From Chitinivibrionia bacterium (GTDB taxonomy: Bacteria; Krumholzibacteriota; Krumholzibacteriia; WVZY01), in contig JACQXT010000171.1 in NCBI GenBank assembly GCA_016208665.1, forward strand, positions 1 through 12,172: a stretch of 12,172 bases of DNA, written 5' to 3'. Made by a program: the position numbers and the translations under genes. The notes beneath the pieces are model-generated. The model saw only the letters and a list, made by a program, of their open reading frames with translations, ran no database searches and was not told the origin of the DNA. The number at the start of each line of letters is the position of its first letter. Position 1 is the stretch's first letter. This document shows, one piece after another, positions 1 through 5,418 of this stretch.

Positions 1-527
1 GTGCGGCTGCATTCGTATCGTTCGATTTCGAGAGTTCCTCTTACTTCGGAAGCCAGCGCGAGGACCTCACGATCACCCTCTCCCGCGGGATCGTCCGGAT
101 TCTCGACCGGGAGCGGGATACGTTTCTCGAGGGTGTCGAGGCCGACCGCTTCATTTCGGAGAAGTTGGGCATAACAGGTGATTTCAAGGAAATCGTCGGT
201 CTTGCGATCGGCATGGAACCGGATTGCGGCGCCCTGCGCGATCTCCGCATGACCGTTTCTTCGGGAGGCGGAAGATCGTTCCGGGCCGGCGTTCGGGGGA
301 AAACGGCGAAGCTGGAGTTCTCGGCGCCGGGCGGGAGGCTTCGGGAAATTGGGTGGCCGCTCGAGGTGGCGGAGGAGCGCGTGGAGGAACTCAACATCGC
401 GTACGGCTGGTCGAATGACGGCTCACGCCCGGAATCCGTGCTCCTGTCGCTGGATAGCCCGGGCTGGCGAATCAAGCTCGACATAGAGAACGCGGACGGC
501 AACGGGAGCGCCGGCGCCCCGCGATGA
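1..527 (+). CDS. Probable LolA-fold / DUF4292-like envelope lipoprotein (3' part)
   Basis: The reading frame is open from base 3 to the TGA at 525-527, so only the last ~174 residues are present; the start and any signal peptide lie upstream of the window. What is visible is a run of beta-strand-like segments with alternating hydrophobic residues, the sort of pattern found in the half-barrel lipoproteins of the LolA/LolB fold. The C-terminal part (about residues 118-165 of the visible segment) has the pattern R-x-I-G-W-P, then N-I-A-Y-x-W, then P-E-S-V-L-L, then W-R-I-K-L-D-I, which resembles DUF4292-type proteins. Such proteins are thought to bind lipids or lipoproteins at the outer membrane; that role is inference. 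Its TGA overlaps an ATG at 524 that could start the sigma factor, so the two genes are probably co-transcribed. The family assignment is tentative; the reality of the gene is not in much doubt. Confidence 0.6.
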   Translation, partial: AAAFVSFDFESSSYFGSQREDLTITLSRGIVRILDRERDTFLEGVEADRFISEKLGITGDFKEIVGLAIGMEPDCGALRDLRMTVSSGGGRSFRAGVRGKTAKLEFSAPGGRLREIGWPLEVAEERVEELNIAYGWSNDGSRPESVLLSLDSPGWRIKLDIENADGNGSAGAPR

Positions 528-556
528 CGCCGGCGCGCCGGCCTGGAAAAGTAAAA

Positions 557-564
557 AGAGGGAA
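557..564 (+). promoter_or_regulatory. Ribosome binding site deciding the sigma factor start
   Basis: AGAGGGAA lies 7 nt before the ATG at 572. The alternative ATG at 524, which overlaps the stop of the preceding gene, has no comparable purine-rich site and would add 16 basic, non-conserved residues. I therefore prefer 572. Confidence 0.6.
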
Positions 565-571
565 CCTTCCG

Positions 572-1240
572 ATGGACAGAGAGTATAACGGGGAGAACGA
601 AAGGGATGATGTGAGAGCGAATCCTCTGCGTGAAAAAGCCGAGTGGAAGGATCGCAGCGACGAGGAGCTCATGCTCCAGGTGCAGCAGGGGAATAACGTC
701 TGTTTCGACCTTCTGGTGGACCGTTACAAGATCCGGCTGTTCAATTTTCTCTACCGGATGGTTGGAGACCGCGAAGAAGCCGAAGAAATCGCCCAGGAAG
801 CGTTCGTGAAGGCGTTCATTCACGCCGGCAAGTACAAAACGATCGCACGATTTTCCACCTGGCTGTACACGATCGCCACCAACCTCGTTCGCAACAGGAT
901 TCGCGCCCGCGGGAGAGCTCCCCAGTTCTTTTCAATACGGGAACTCGCACGCGAGGAGGACGGAGAGACGAAGCAAGTCGATCTGGTTTCCGGCCACCGC
1001 AGCCCGGATGAAGCGTACAACGATGCGGAGCTCAGAGAAATAATCCAGCGGTCGATACAGAAGATACCCGAGAAATACAGGACGAGTTTCGTCCTGCGCG
1101 AAATCAACCAGCTTTCATACGAGGAAATTTCCGCCGTTACGGGATTGAAACTGGGCACGGTTCGATCGCGGATCAACAGGGCGAGAAGCTGCTTCAGGAA
1201 GATCGTCGAACCGCTTCTGCACAACGGATTGGATTTTTAA
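572..1240 (+). CDS. RNA polymerase sigma factor, ECF (sigma-70 family)
   Basis: A 222-residue ECF sigma factor that would direct core RNA polymerase to a small regulon. Region 2 spans about residues 44-113: the core-binding and -10-recognition helices include FNFLYRMVGDREEAEEIAQEA (58-78), with the F-S-T-W-L-Y-x-I-A-x-N DNA-melting motif at 94-104. Region 4 spans about 155-208: I-P-E-K-Y-R, then L-S-Y-E-E-I-S and the recognition helix G-T-V-R-S-R-I-N-R-A-R, which reads the -35 element. An acidic linker of about 35 residues joins them, and there is no extra C-terminal domain. An N-terminal tail of ~28 polar residues precedes the first conserved segment. An anti-sigma gene begins 14 nt downstream behind AGGGGGA, the usual sigma/anti-sigma pairing. 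ECF factors often activate their own operon; I could not identify an autoregulated promoter because upstream DNA is coding. The family call is firm; the subgroup and stimulus are unknown. Confidence 0.95.
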   Translation: MDREYNGENERDDVRANPLREKAEWKDRSDEELMLQVQQGNNVCFDLLVDRYKIRLFNFLYRMVGDREEAEEIAQEAFVKAFIHAGKYKTIARFSTWLYTIATNLVRNRIRARGRAPQFFSIRELAREEDGETKQVDLVSGHRSPDEAYNDAELREIIQRSIQKIPEKYRTSFVLREINQLSYEEISAVTGLKLGTVRSRINRARSCFRKIVEPLLHNGLDF

Positions 1241-1254
1241 GGGGGAACACGCCG

Positions 1255-1959
1255 ATGAAATGTCGAAAGGCACTACAGTTCATCAATGACCTGCTCGACA
1301 ACGCGCTCTCGGACGGCAACCGCGCCTGGCTCGAGGCCCACTTAAGAGAGTGCCGTTCCTGCGAACGGCTGGCAACTCAAATGCGGGAAAGTCTCGGCCT
1401 GGTTCGCGACCTTCCTCTCGCGGAGCCGAGCTAGAATTTCAACTGGACCCTCCGGCTGAAGCTCGCGCGGGAAAAAAACTCGCTGCTGTCGCAACTGGTT
1501 TCCCACGACACCTGGGTCAGGAAGTGGAATCTGCGGTTCGTTCTCGGCAGCGCCGCCGCGTTCGCCATAGTATTCGCGAGCGGGTACGTGTTTCTCGAAT
1601 CGCGCATGGCGGGGGCGGAACGGCTCGCCTCGCGCCCGAGCGCCGCAAGCCCCGCCGTGTCTGCGCCCGATCGTTCCATTGCGGAGGCCGGGAGCGCGGC
1701 CACGGAGGAGACGCCGGTGATTTCCTTTCCCGGCCGCGTGAGCGAGCGGCTCATATCCCAGGGATCCTCCCTCCAGAGGCCCGGACACCAATCCTACCAG
1801 GCCATCGACGCGGAAGAAGCGCCGAACGTCCTCGGACCGGATTCCCTCGTATCGTCGAAGCTTCGGGATATGCGCGCGCAGTACCGGATGCGGTACCTGG
1901 AGCGGCAGATAGAGCTGCTGCAGGAGTACCTGCGCCAGTGCCAGATCGAGCAGCGGTAG
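1255..1959 (+). pseudogene. Zinc-finger (zf-HC2/ZAS) membrane anti-sigma factor interrupted by an in-frame amber codon
   Basis: Read as one frame from ATG 1255 to TAG 1957-1959, this gives a typical 234-codon anti-sigma factor. The N-terminal zinc-binding domain has Cys3 and H-x3-C-x2-C (His29, Cys33, Cys36), the fold that clamps ECF sigma factors. One hydrophobic helix at about residues 94-114 would anchor it in the inner membrane, followed by a periplasmic or extracytoplasmic tail ending in a charged coiled-coil-like segment (Y-R-M-R-Y-L-E-R-Q-I-E-L-L-Q). Codon 60 (1432-1434) is TAG, so normal translation stops at residue 59, just after the zinc finger. The frame resumes immediately afterwards without any shift (N-F-N-W-T-L-R-L-K), and stays open for 174 codons, so this is a point change rather than an indel. 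No good restart site follows; the first plausible ones, GTG 1588 and ATG 1606, fall within or just after the membrane helix. A start site AGGGGGA is 8 nt before the ATG. It could be a pseudogene, a gene giving a soluble 59-residue anti-sigma, a readthrough case, or a consensus error. Confidence 0.85.
1432..1434 (+). other. In-frame amber codon inside the anti-sigma gene
   Basis: Context is GAG CCG AGC TAG AAT TTC AAC TGG. TAG is also the ordinary stop of efp (4896), accC (7941) and this gene itself (1957), so a genome-wide sense reading of UAG is excluded. A single substitution from CAG, GAG, AAG or TGG would create it. Confidence 0.9.
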
Positions 1960-1970
1960 CGCGAAACAAT

Positions 1971-2019
1971 CCCGGCTGGCTCCGCACTATTTTCCCTTTT
2001 CAGCCGGGCAACGCCGGGC
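1971..2019 (+). repeat. Inverted repeat and 10-bp-period direct repeat upstream of the DUF4837-like gene
   Basis: CCCGGCTG (1971-1978) is perfectly complementary to CAGCCGGG (2001-2008), an 8-bp stem with a 22-nt loop. The right arm also belongs to a direct repeat GCCGGGC at 2003-2009 and 2013-2019, that is, one helical turn apart. There is no T-tract after the stem, so an operator is at least as likely as a terminator. Role unknown. Confidence 0.4.
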
Positions 2020-2026
2020 GTATAGT
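1997..2026 (+). promoter_or_regulatory. Candidate promoter giving a leaderless mRNA for the DUF4837-like gene
   Basis: TTTTCA (1997-2002), an 18-bp spacer, and TATAGT (2021-2026; 5 of 6 to TATAAT). The ATG at 2034 is only 7 nt past the -10, so a start at the usual distance would fall at or next to the ATG and give a leaderless transcript. No Shine-Dalgarno sequence is present, which fits. The same arrangement precedes accC. Confidence 0.4.
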
Positions 2027-2033
2027 CTAAGCG

Positions 2034-3050
2034 ATGAAGCGATTGATCATCGTCTCGATCTGTCTTCTCGCAACGATGACGCACCTGTCCGGTTGCCGGG
2101 ATCTGTCTCTCCCTCCGCCCGGTTCCTATTCCGAAATCCTTCTCGTCCTGGAGGGCGGAAAACAGAGCCCCTACCTCGGCCTCGTCATGGAGAGCATCGG
2201 AAGGGAATTGGACTTCTATGCCAGCCAGGAGAAGCAATTCGAAGTATCGGTGATTTCAGCGGAGACATTCACATCCTCCCCGATGGTGAAGAACATACTC
2301 CTGGTCGGAACGATCGATCCGTCGACGAAAATCGGACGGGACATCGCGTCGCTCGCCGGCGAAGACGGCCTGCGCGAGGTGGCGGAGGGCGGAGGGGCCG
2401 TTCTCGAACGGGAGCATGTGCCCGCCCCGGGGCAGTTGACGCTGATCGTGACGGCGCGAACGGAGAGCGAGCTCCTTCGCGTGCTCACGGAGAGAGGAGC
2501 GGGGATTCCGGACGCCATCGAAGCGAGCGGCAGGCGCCGCCTGCGCGCCTTCATGCTCGATTATCTCGATGCGGATCTCGCGCGCTATCTGTTCCGCGCC
2601 TACGGATTCACCCTCGAGATTCCCGGATTCTACAATCTCCACAGCGAATCTCAGGAGCCGCCCGGCATCGAATTGCTGCGGGAAGATCCTGCGCTCAGCC
2701 TGGGTGTCTTCTGGACAGAATGGGATCACGAGCCAGGTCCTGCGGATGAGAGCGCCCTGTTCGGCCTGCGGGCGAACTACGTATACAGACGGTATGACGG
2801 CGACGCCATGGATTCTACACGCGTTGCTTTTTCCGGAACGCGGCTGGGGCGGCACCGGGCGTATGCGATGGAAGGGTACTGGTTCAGCACGACTGCGACC
2901 GCCGGCGGCTGTTATAAAACCTTTTTTATCTATGACGAAGCGGGAACACTGCTGTGGGCAATCGATGCTCTTGTCTTCGCGCCCGGCAAGCCGAAGCATC
3001 CGCTTTTCAGGGAACTCGTTTCCATCGCAGAGACGTTTCGATATGATTGA
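2034..3050 (+). CDS. DUF4837-like lipoprotein
   Basis: A 338-residue secreted lipoprotein. The N-terminus has two positive residues (K2, R3), a hydrophobic stretch, and a lipobox L-S-G-C with the lipidated cysteine at position 21, so the mature protein is membrane-anchored outside the cytoplasm. The body resembles DUF4837 proteins: an early S-E-I-L-L-V-L segment, then V-K-N-I-L-L-V-G-T, a central segment around R-R-L-R-A-F-M-L-D-Y-L, an aromatic segment G-F-Y-N-L-H, and a late G-x-W-F-S-T-T-A-T-A-G-G-C-Y-K-T-F-F-I-Y-D segment. The function of this family is not established; it was first noted in Bacteroidetes. Length is normal for the family and the frame is intact. It starts 74 nt after the anti-sigma gene with its own candidate promoter and lacks a ribosome binding site. 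It may be a target or a partner of the sigma/anti-sigma pair, but that is inferred only from position. Confidence 0.75.
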   Translation: MKRLIIVSICLLATMTHLSGCRDLSLPPPGSYSEILLVLEGGKQSPYLGLVMESIGRELDFYASQEKQFEVSVISAETFTSSPMVKNILLVGTIDPSTKIGRDIASLAGEDGLREVAEGGGAVLEREHVPAPGQLTLIVTARTESELLRVLTERGAGIPDAIEASGRRRLRAFMLDYLDADLARYLFRAYGFTLEIPGFYNLHSESQEPPGIELLREDPALSLGVFWTEWDHEPGPADESALFGLRANYVYRRYDGDAMDSTRVAFSGTRLGRHRAYAMEGYWFSTTATAGGCYKTFFIYDEAGTLLWAIDALVFAPGKPKHPLFRELVSIAETFRYD

Positions 3051-3077
3051 AATGCGCCTTGACCATGGTCCGGCTGT

Positions 3078-3093
3078 TGGCATAGTAAGTGCA
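3078..3093 (+). promoter_or_regulatory. Sigma-54-like -24/-12 promoter box
   Basis: TGGCATAGTAAGTGCA has the GG (3079-3080) and GC (3091-3092) pairs at exactly the sigma-54 spacing and keeps TGGCA and TGCA of the consensus TGGCACG-N4-TTGCW. No activator site was identified and rpoN is not in the window. The TPR gene start is 146 nt downstream. Confidence 0.4.
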
Positions 3094-3151
3094 TTATCGG
3101 AATGCGGCATGGCCTGTCGTGGAGCAGGGCCCGGGCATGGCGCGTCGGCGC

Positions 3152-3182
3152 ATTGTTTAACTGACAATAATATAACTAGTTA
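3152..3182. repeat. AT-rich palindromic patch (possible operator)
   Basis: ATTGT (3152-3156) and ACAAT (3164-3168) form a 5-7-5 inverted repeat; TAACTAGTTA (3173-3182) is a perfect 10-bp palindrome. Between them TATAAC (3171-3176) could serve as a -10. This is the most AT-rich stretch in its neighbourhood. A repressor or activator site is inferred. Confidence 0.35.
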
Positions 3183-3238
3183 CGGCAATACCGGCGCCTT
3201 TTGGCGCAGCCGCCGGGCGGATAAAGAAGACGGGGAAT

Positions 3239-4201
3239 ATGACGGAGCACGACTCATATAGCAATCCGGAATTGGAGAAGCTTTTTAAGAAATACGAAGA
3301 AGCTCCGAAAAGCCACATCTTCGCTCCTCTCGCCGATGCCTGCCGCAAGGCCGGCAGGCTCGAGGAAGCCGTTGCTGTTTGTCAAAGAGGATTGGAGCTG
3401 CACCCGGAATACGCGAGCGGCTACGTCGTCTTGGGAAAATGCCTGTACGACCAGCGCCTGATGGAACGCGCCGGCGATTCGTTTCGGCGGGTTCTGCAGA
3501 TGGATGCCGAGAATCTTGTCGCGCTCAAGTACCTCGGGATGATCCTCGCGGAACAAGGAGCGATGGACGAGGCGAGAAAGCACTTCAACCGCATTCTGGC
3601 GCTCGATCCGGATAACAAGGAGATCGCGGAGAAGCTCGGCGATCTGGAAAATCCGGAGGAGATCCTGGATCTTGCGCCGCTCGAGGATGAAGATTTCGAG
3701 GGCGGGGACATCGTCCTGGGAAACGAATCCCCGGAATCCGCCGACGAACTGGCTACCGTCACCCTCGCGGATATATTCGCCGCGCAAGGCTACAAGGACA
3801 AGGCGGGAAAGATATATCGAGAGGTCCTCGACAGAGATCCGGACAATGAAACGGTCATGCGGAAGCTCCAGGCATTGAACGAAGTGAATTCCGCTGCGCA
3901 ACCGGGAGCCGAAGATGCAGATCGGCCGGATGCCTTTGAAACGCCTTTCGGCGAGGATGATGAGACAGGGGACGGAGGATTGGCCGGCGGAGGAGATGTT
4001 TCCGAAGCCGGCGCCGACAGCGGCGGGGGCATGAGCGTGGACCAGGCGAATCCGCCGATCCCGGAAGACGTTCCCTCCCACTCGAGAAACCGCACAGGAC
4101 ACGCCTCGAAAATCCGCGAAAGCGGCGGCCCTGAAAGCGAGATTGCGGACGAAAAGAGTCTCGATCAATTCAGACGGTGGCTGAAAAACGCAGGCCGATA
4201 A
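3239..4201 (+). CDS. Tetratricopeptide-repeat protein
   Basis: A 320-residue soluble protein without signal peptide or membrane segment, probably a cytoplasmic scaffold. TPR units lie at about residues 26-57, 58-91 and 92-125, each with the G/A-Y-x-x-L-G...A...F-x-x-x-L-x-x-D-P-x-N pattern. A fourth (174-205, T-L-A-D-I-F-A-A-Q-G-Y) is set apart by an acidic linker (about 138-170). Residues 215-305 are low-complexity, rich in Gly, Asp, Glu, Ser and Pro, and likely disordered. The protein ends in a short basic amphipathic tail (F-R-R-W-L-K-N-A, 311-318) that could be a docking motif. Proteins of this layout occur in several deep-branching bacterial groups; partners are unknown. The GGGGA 2 nt before the ATG is too close to be an ideal ribosome binding site, so translation may be modest. 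The gene is followed by a T-tract and then efp. Not in a named family that I recognise. Confidence 0.85.
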   Translation: MTEHDSYSNPELEKLFKKYEEAPKSHIFAPLADACRKAGRLEEAVAVCQRGLELHPEYASGYVVLGKCLYDQRLMERAGDSFRRVLQMDAENLVALKYLGMILAEQGAMDEARKHFNRILALDPDNKEIAEKLGDLENPEEILDLAPLEDEDFEGGDIVLGNESPESADELATVTLADIFAAQGYKDKAGKIYREVLDRDPDNETVMRKLQALNEVNSAAQPGAEDADRPDAFETPFGEDDETGDGGLAGGGDVSEAGADSGGGMSVDQANPPIPEDVPSHSRNRTGHASKIRESGGPESEIADEKSLDQFRRWLKNAGR

Positions 4202-4220
4202 CCGCCATCCCCCTTTTTTT
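4176..4220 (+). terminator. Weak terminator-like signal after the TPR gene
   Basis: GGTGGC (4176-4181) can pair with GCCATC (4204-4209, one G-U) across a 22-nt loop, and seven Ts follow at 4214-4220. The stem is short and overlaps the end of the coding region, so this is a weak case; a promoter for efp lies just beyond it. Confidence 0.25.
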
Positions 4221-4253
4221 GATAATATTTTCTGGAAAGTCCCAGGCCGTTTC

Positions 4254-4266
4254 TATACTATATAAT
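4254..4266 (+). promoter_or_regulatory. Candidate -10 region(s) for efp
   Basis: TATACT (4254-4259) and a perfect TATAAT (4261-4266) lie in an AT-rich stretch after the T-tract. I find no good -35 at 16-18 bp for either. The transcript would have a leader of about 70 nt before ATG 4341. Confidence 0.4.
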
Positions 4267-4340
4267 CCGGTTTATTTCGTGCTACCGTGCGCGGCGAGGG
4301 CGCCGATGACGCCCGGCCGCCTCGTTACGAGAGGAAAGAG

Positions 4341-4898
4341 ATGGCTGATACGAGCGATTTCAGAAACGGCATGATCCTCAATATGAATGGAGTCTACTGG
4401 ATTATCGCGGAATTCCAACACGTCAAGCCCGGCAAGGGCGGAGCGTTTGTCCGGACGAAGATCAAGAATCTGCTCACGGGGCAGGTGAAAGAGAACACCT
4501 TCAGGGCAGGCGAACGGGTTACCGAAGTCAAGGTTGTCCGGAGGGATTTCCAGTATCTCTACGCAACGGGCGACATGTATTACATGATGGATGCGGAAAC
4601 CTACGATCAGATTCCTCTGCCGGAGTCGATGGTCGAGGATGTGAAAGATTACCTGAAGGAGAATCTCAACGTCGTCATCTACATGGAAGACAACACGCCG
4701 CTCCTTGTTGAGCTCCCGAATTTCGTCGAGCTCCATGTGCGATCCACCGCGCCCGGATTGCGCGGCGATACCGCCCAAGGCGGTTCGAAGCCGGCCACTA
4801 TGGAGACCGGGCTCGTCGTCAGCGTTCCTCTGTTCATCGAGGAAGGCGATGTGTTGAGAATCGACACGCGAACGGGCAAGTATGTGACCCGCGTATAG
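4341..4898 (+). CDS. efp: Translation elongation factor P
   Basis: A 185-residue EF-P, the normal length. It binds between the P and E sites of the ribosome and speeds peptide-bond formation at consecutive prolines. All three beta-barrel domains are present: the KOW-like N-terminal domain (about 1-64) with the tip loop [10 protein letters not shown], the middle OB domain (about 66-125, with the P-L-P-E-S-M-V and D-N-T-P segments), and the C-terminal domain with [14 protein letters not shown] and the terminal [10 protein letters not shown]. The loop residue is Lys32, the site that other bacteria beta-lysylate or modify otherwise; it is not the Arg of the rhamnosylated type. No modification gene is nearby. 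ATG 4341 is preceded by GAGGAAAGAG, and the upstream in-frame extension to 4287 is not conserved. It is followed 26 nt later by accB, a common neighbour. Confidence 0.97.
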   Translation: MADTSDFRNGMILNMNGVYWIIAEFQHVKPGKGGAFVRTKIKNLLTGQVKENTFRAGERVTEVKVVRRDFQYLYATGDMYYMMDAETYDQIPLPESMVEDVKDYLKENLNVVIYMEDNTPLLVELPNFVELHVRSTAPGLRGDTAQGGSKPATMETGLVVSVPLFIEEGDVLRIDTRTGKYVTRV

Positions 4899-4913
4899 CG
4901 CCGATTGATCGAA

Positions 4914-4917
4914 AGGA
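4914..4917 (+). promoter_or_regulatory. Ribosome binding site deciding the accB start
   Basis: AGGA at 4914-4917 is 7 nt before ATG 4925 but only 1 nt before the in-frame GTG 4919, so ATG 4925 is the likely start. Confidence 0.65.
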
Positions 4918-4924
4918 AGTGCGT

Positions 4925-5386
4925 ATGATACGGGAAGATATCGCTGAACTGATCCGGCTTGTTGAGGAGAGCACGATCAACGAGCTCGAGATTTGGGAAG
5001 GAAAATCGAGAGTGCGCATTTCCAAAGGTATGACCCACCTGCCTGCAGCCCCTGTACCCCCTCCTGTGCAGCAGTCTGTAAGCCCACCTTCCAGGAGCGA
5101 CGAAGCGGCCGCCAAAGCCGCCGGAGGCGAGGAACTGGCACCAAACTTGAAACAGGTTCTTTCGCCGATGGTCGGAACATTCTACCGGGCTCCCGCACCC
5201 GATGCCGAGCCGTTTGTCGAAGTCGGACAACGGGTTAGCGTCGGCCAGACGGTGTGCATCGTCGAAGCGATGAAGCTGATGAACGAAATCGGCTCCGACT
5301 TCAACGGTGTGGTGCGGAAGATCTATGTGGAGAACGCCCAGCCGGTGGAATACGGACAGCCTCTATTCGCAGTAGAGACTACGTAA
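4925..5386 (+). CDS. accB: Acetyl-CoA carboxylase biotin carboxyl carrier protein
   Basis: A 153-residue carrier (BCCP) that holds the biotin passed between biotin carboxylase and carboxyltransferase in the first step of fatty acid synthesis. The N-terminal segment (1-36) has the usual [11 protein letters not shown] and E-L-E-I-W-E-G pattern. A Pro/Ala-rich flexible linker follows (about 39-72), then the C-terminal biotinyl domain (76-153) with [11 protein letters not shown], the E-A-M-K-L-M-N-E-I biotinylation site (Lys117), and the G-Q-P-L-F-A-V end. The 'thumb' seen in many AccB proteins (extra residues between P-x-P and the F-V-E-V-G strand) is represented by the short A-P-A-P-D-A-E segment. 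It follows efp by 26 nt. The usual partner accC is not next; a pilT gene comes between. Confidence 0.96.
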   Translation: MIREDIAELIRLVEESTINELEIWEGKSRVRISKGMTHLPAAPVPPPVQQSVSPPSRSDEAAAKAAGGEELAPNLKQVLSPMVGTFYRAPAPDAEPFVEVGQRVSVGQTVCIVEAMKLMNEIGSDFNGVVRKIYVENAQPVEYGQPLFAVETT

Positions 5387-5418
5387 TTTTAAGGCTATTA
5401 AATACTTAGAAGGTTCTT

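Larger units (their letters stand above)
3051..3238. promoter_or_regulatory. Intergenic regulatory region upstream of the TPR-efp-accB block
   Basis: A 188-bp gap with no ORF of note. It holds two overlapping promoter candidates: a sigma-70-like TTGACC (3059-3064)/N16/CATAGT (3081-3086) and a sigma-54-like box (3078-3093). It also has an imperfect 14-bp direct repeat (GGCATGGC plus 6 nt) at 3106-3119 and 3134-3147, an AT-rich palindromic patch at 3150-3182, and a short hairpin GCGCC-TTTT-GGCGC (3194-3207) that would lie in the mRNA leader. Confidence 0.5.

Noticed and set aside
41..823. A 260-codon minus-strand frame across the first two genes
   Set aside because: It is antisense to the DUF4292-like and sigma factor genes; the sigma motifs settle the coding strand.
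1432..1434. UAG recoded genome-wide as a sense codon (including pyrrolysine)
   Set aside because: TAG is the natural stop of efp, accC and the anti-sigma gene itself, so general recoding does not fit; no downstream insertion element was seen.
1350..2030. A 226-codon + strand frame overlapping the anti-sigma gene
   Set aside because: Its product is Arg/Gly/Ala-rich with no domain, while the other frame gives the expected membrane helix and tail in phase with the zinc finger.
2256..3167. A 303-codon minus-strand frame opposite the DUF4837-like gene
   Set aside because: Arg/Pro-rich, with no start signal or domain; the + strand has a lipobox and family segments.
5387..5418. Promoter between accB and pilT (TTTTAAGGCTATTAAATACTT)
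   Set aside because: AT-rich, but no -35/-10 pair at usual spacing; a strong ribosome binding site there explains the gap.
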